Shown piece after piece: positions 63,987-64,000 of a stretch of 64,000 nt of DNA. Location: assembly GCA_009694285.1 (NCBI GenBank), contig SHVK01000004.1:25364-89363 (forward strand). The letters are read 5' to 3'. The notes under the pieces are model-generated. The model was given only the letters and a program-made list of their open reading frames with translations. It was not told the DNA's origin and searched no databases. The position numbers and the translations under genes were made by a program. Position 1 is the stretch's first letter; each line of letters starts with the position of its first letter. This DNA is from Candidatus Nanopelagicaceae bacterium. Its GTDB lineage: Bacteria > Actinomycetota > Actinomycetes > Nanopelagicales > Nanopelagicaceae.

Positions 63987-64000
63987 AATCGAAGGTTTAG

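Noticed and set aside
63640..63990. tRNA, tmRNA, RNase P or 6C RNA in the right-hand gap
   Set aside because: A GTTCGAG loop recalls a T-arm, but no acceptor or anticodon arms fit. No tmRNA tag frame or RNase P core motifs in order were found. A single run of six C is too little for 6C RNA.
63640..63990. IscB/HEARO or similar RNA-guided system
   Set aside because: Structured RNA with GNRA loops is suggestive, but no nuclease ORF lies on its 3' side and I cannot recall a matching consensus; left as a possible relative only.
1..64000. CRISPR arrays, insertion sequences, prophage or integrase genes
   Set aside because: None seen; repeats present are short tandem repeats with 9-base units, and no transposase or phage-like protein occurs.

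Overview
The window looks like a chromosomal segment from a low-G+C, streamlined actinobacterium. The gene order is actinobacterial: tilS-hpt-ftsH-folE-folP-folB-folK-panC ... coaX-lysS ... clpC; a phosphatase-tlpA-ccdA-resB-ccsB cluster; a paired XPB-like helicase and XPB-helical-domain protein; and the tiny ribosomal protein bS22. Base composition is AT-rich, most neighbouring genes overlap by 1-8 bases or are separated by a few bases, and only one gene-free stretch exceeds 300 bases. This fits freshwater acI-type lineages (Nanopelagicales, e.g. Planktophila/Nanopelagicus-like) or a similar small-genome actinobacterium; the exact taxon is inference. No transposon, phage, CRISPR array, tRNA or rRNA was seen.

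Layout. 1-9736 (minus): complex I genes nuoA to nuoJ, with nuoJ cut by the left edge. 9877-18224: menaquinone biosynthesis in several transcription units (menG; bioY-menF; menB-menC-menD; menE-menA plus a small membrane protein). 18232-22594 (minus): System II cytochrome c maturation. 22641-27626: XPB-helical protein, M20 peptidase and XPB-like helicase. 27615-33873: glutaredoxin-like protein, a small unknown protein, two large secreted beta-propeller-like proteins, bS22, proC and a cysteine-rich protein of unknown function. 33907-40224: radA, a DoxX-Rieske fusion, an SDR, clpC and argA. 40221-51630 (minus): lysS, then the coaX-nadC-nadB-panC-folK-folB-folP-folE-ftsH-hpt-tilS cluster. 51634-63556: sugar-acid type enzymes, an NlpC/P60 hydrolase, an ABC exporter pair, a secreted SNase/LTD/PASTA protein, two EamA transporters, a TrmH methyltransferase, a mannonate dehydratase-like protein, MmsA and a second SDR. 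63557-64000: no gene, but a structured region.

How it fits together. The core is aerobic respiration: complex I reduces menaquinone made by the Men enzymes, and the CcdA/TlpA/ResB/CcsB system attaches haem to c-type cytochromes downstream. The folate, NAD and pantothenate genes supply cofactors. The transport and sugar-acid genes on the right suggest use of sugar acids and branched intermediates entering as acyl-CoA.

Most notable. (1) At 63644-63974 on the minus strand there is a candidate structured non-coding RNA with many hairpins, three GNRA tetraloops and two G-U pairs that fix its strand; I could not assign it to a known family. (2) Many genes carry a TANNNT -10 box 6-8 bases before the start codon, which implies leaderless mRNAs; menB and menE share overlapping back-to-back -10 boxes. 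(3) A secreted protein gene seems to start at CTG. (4) Sharp G+C-rich patches occur, one of them inside tilS. (5) Tandem repeats with a 9-base period recur in several genes.
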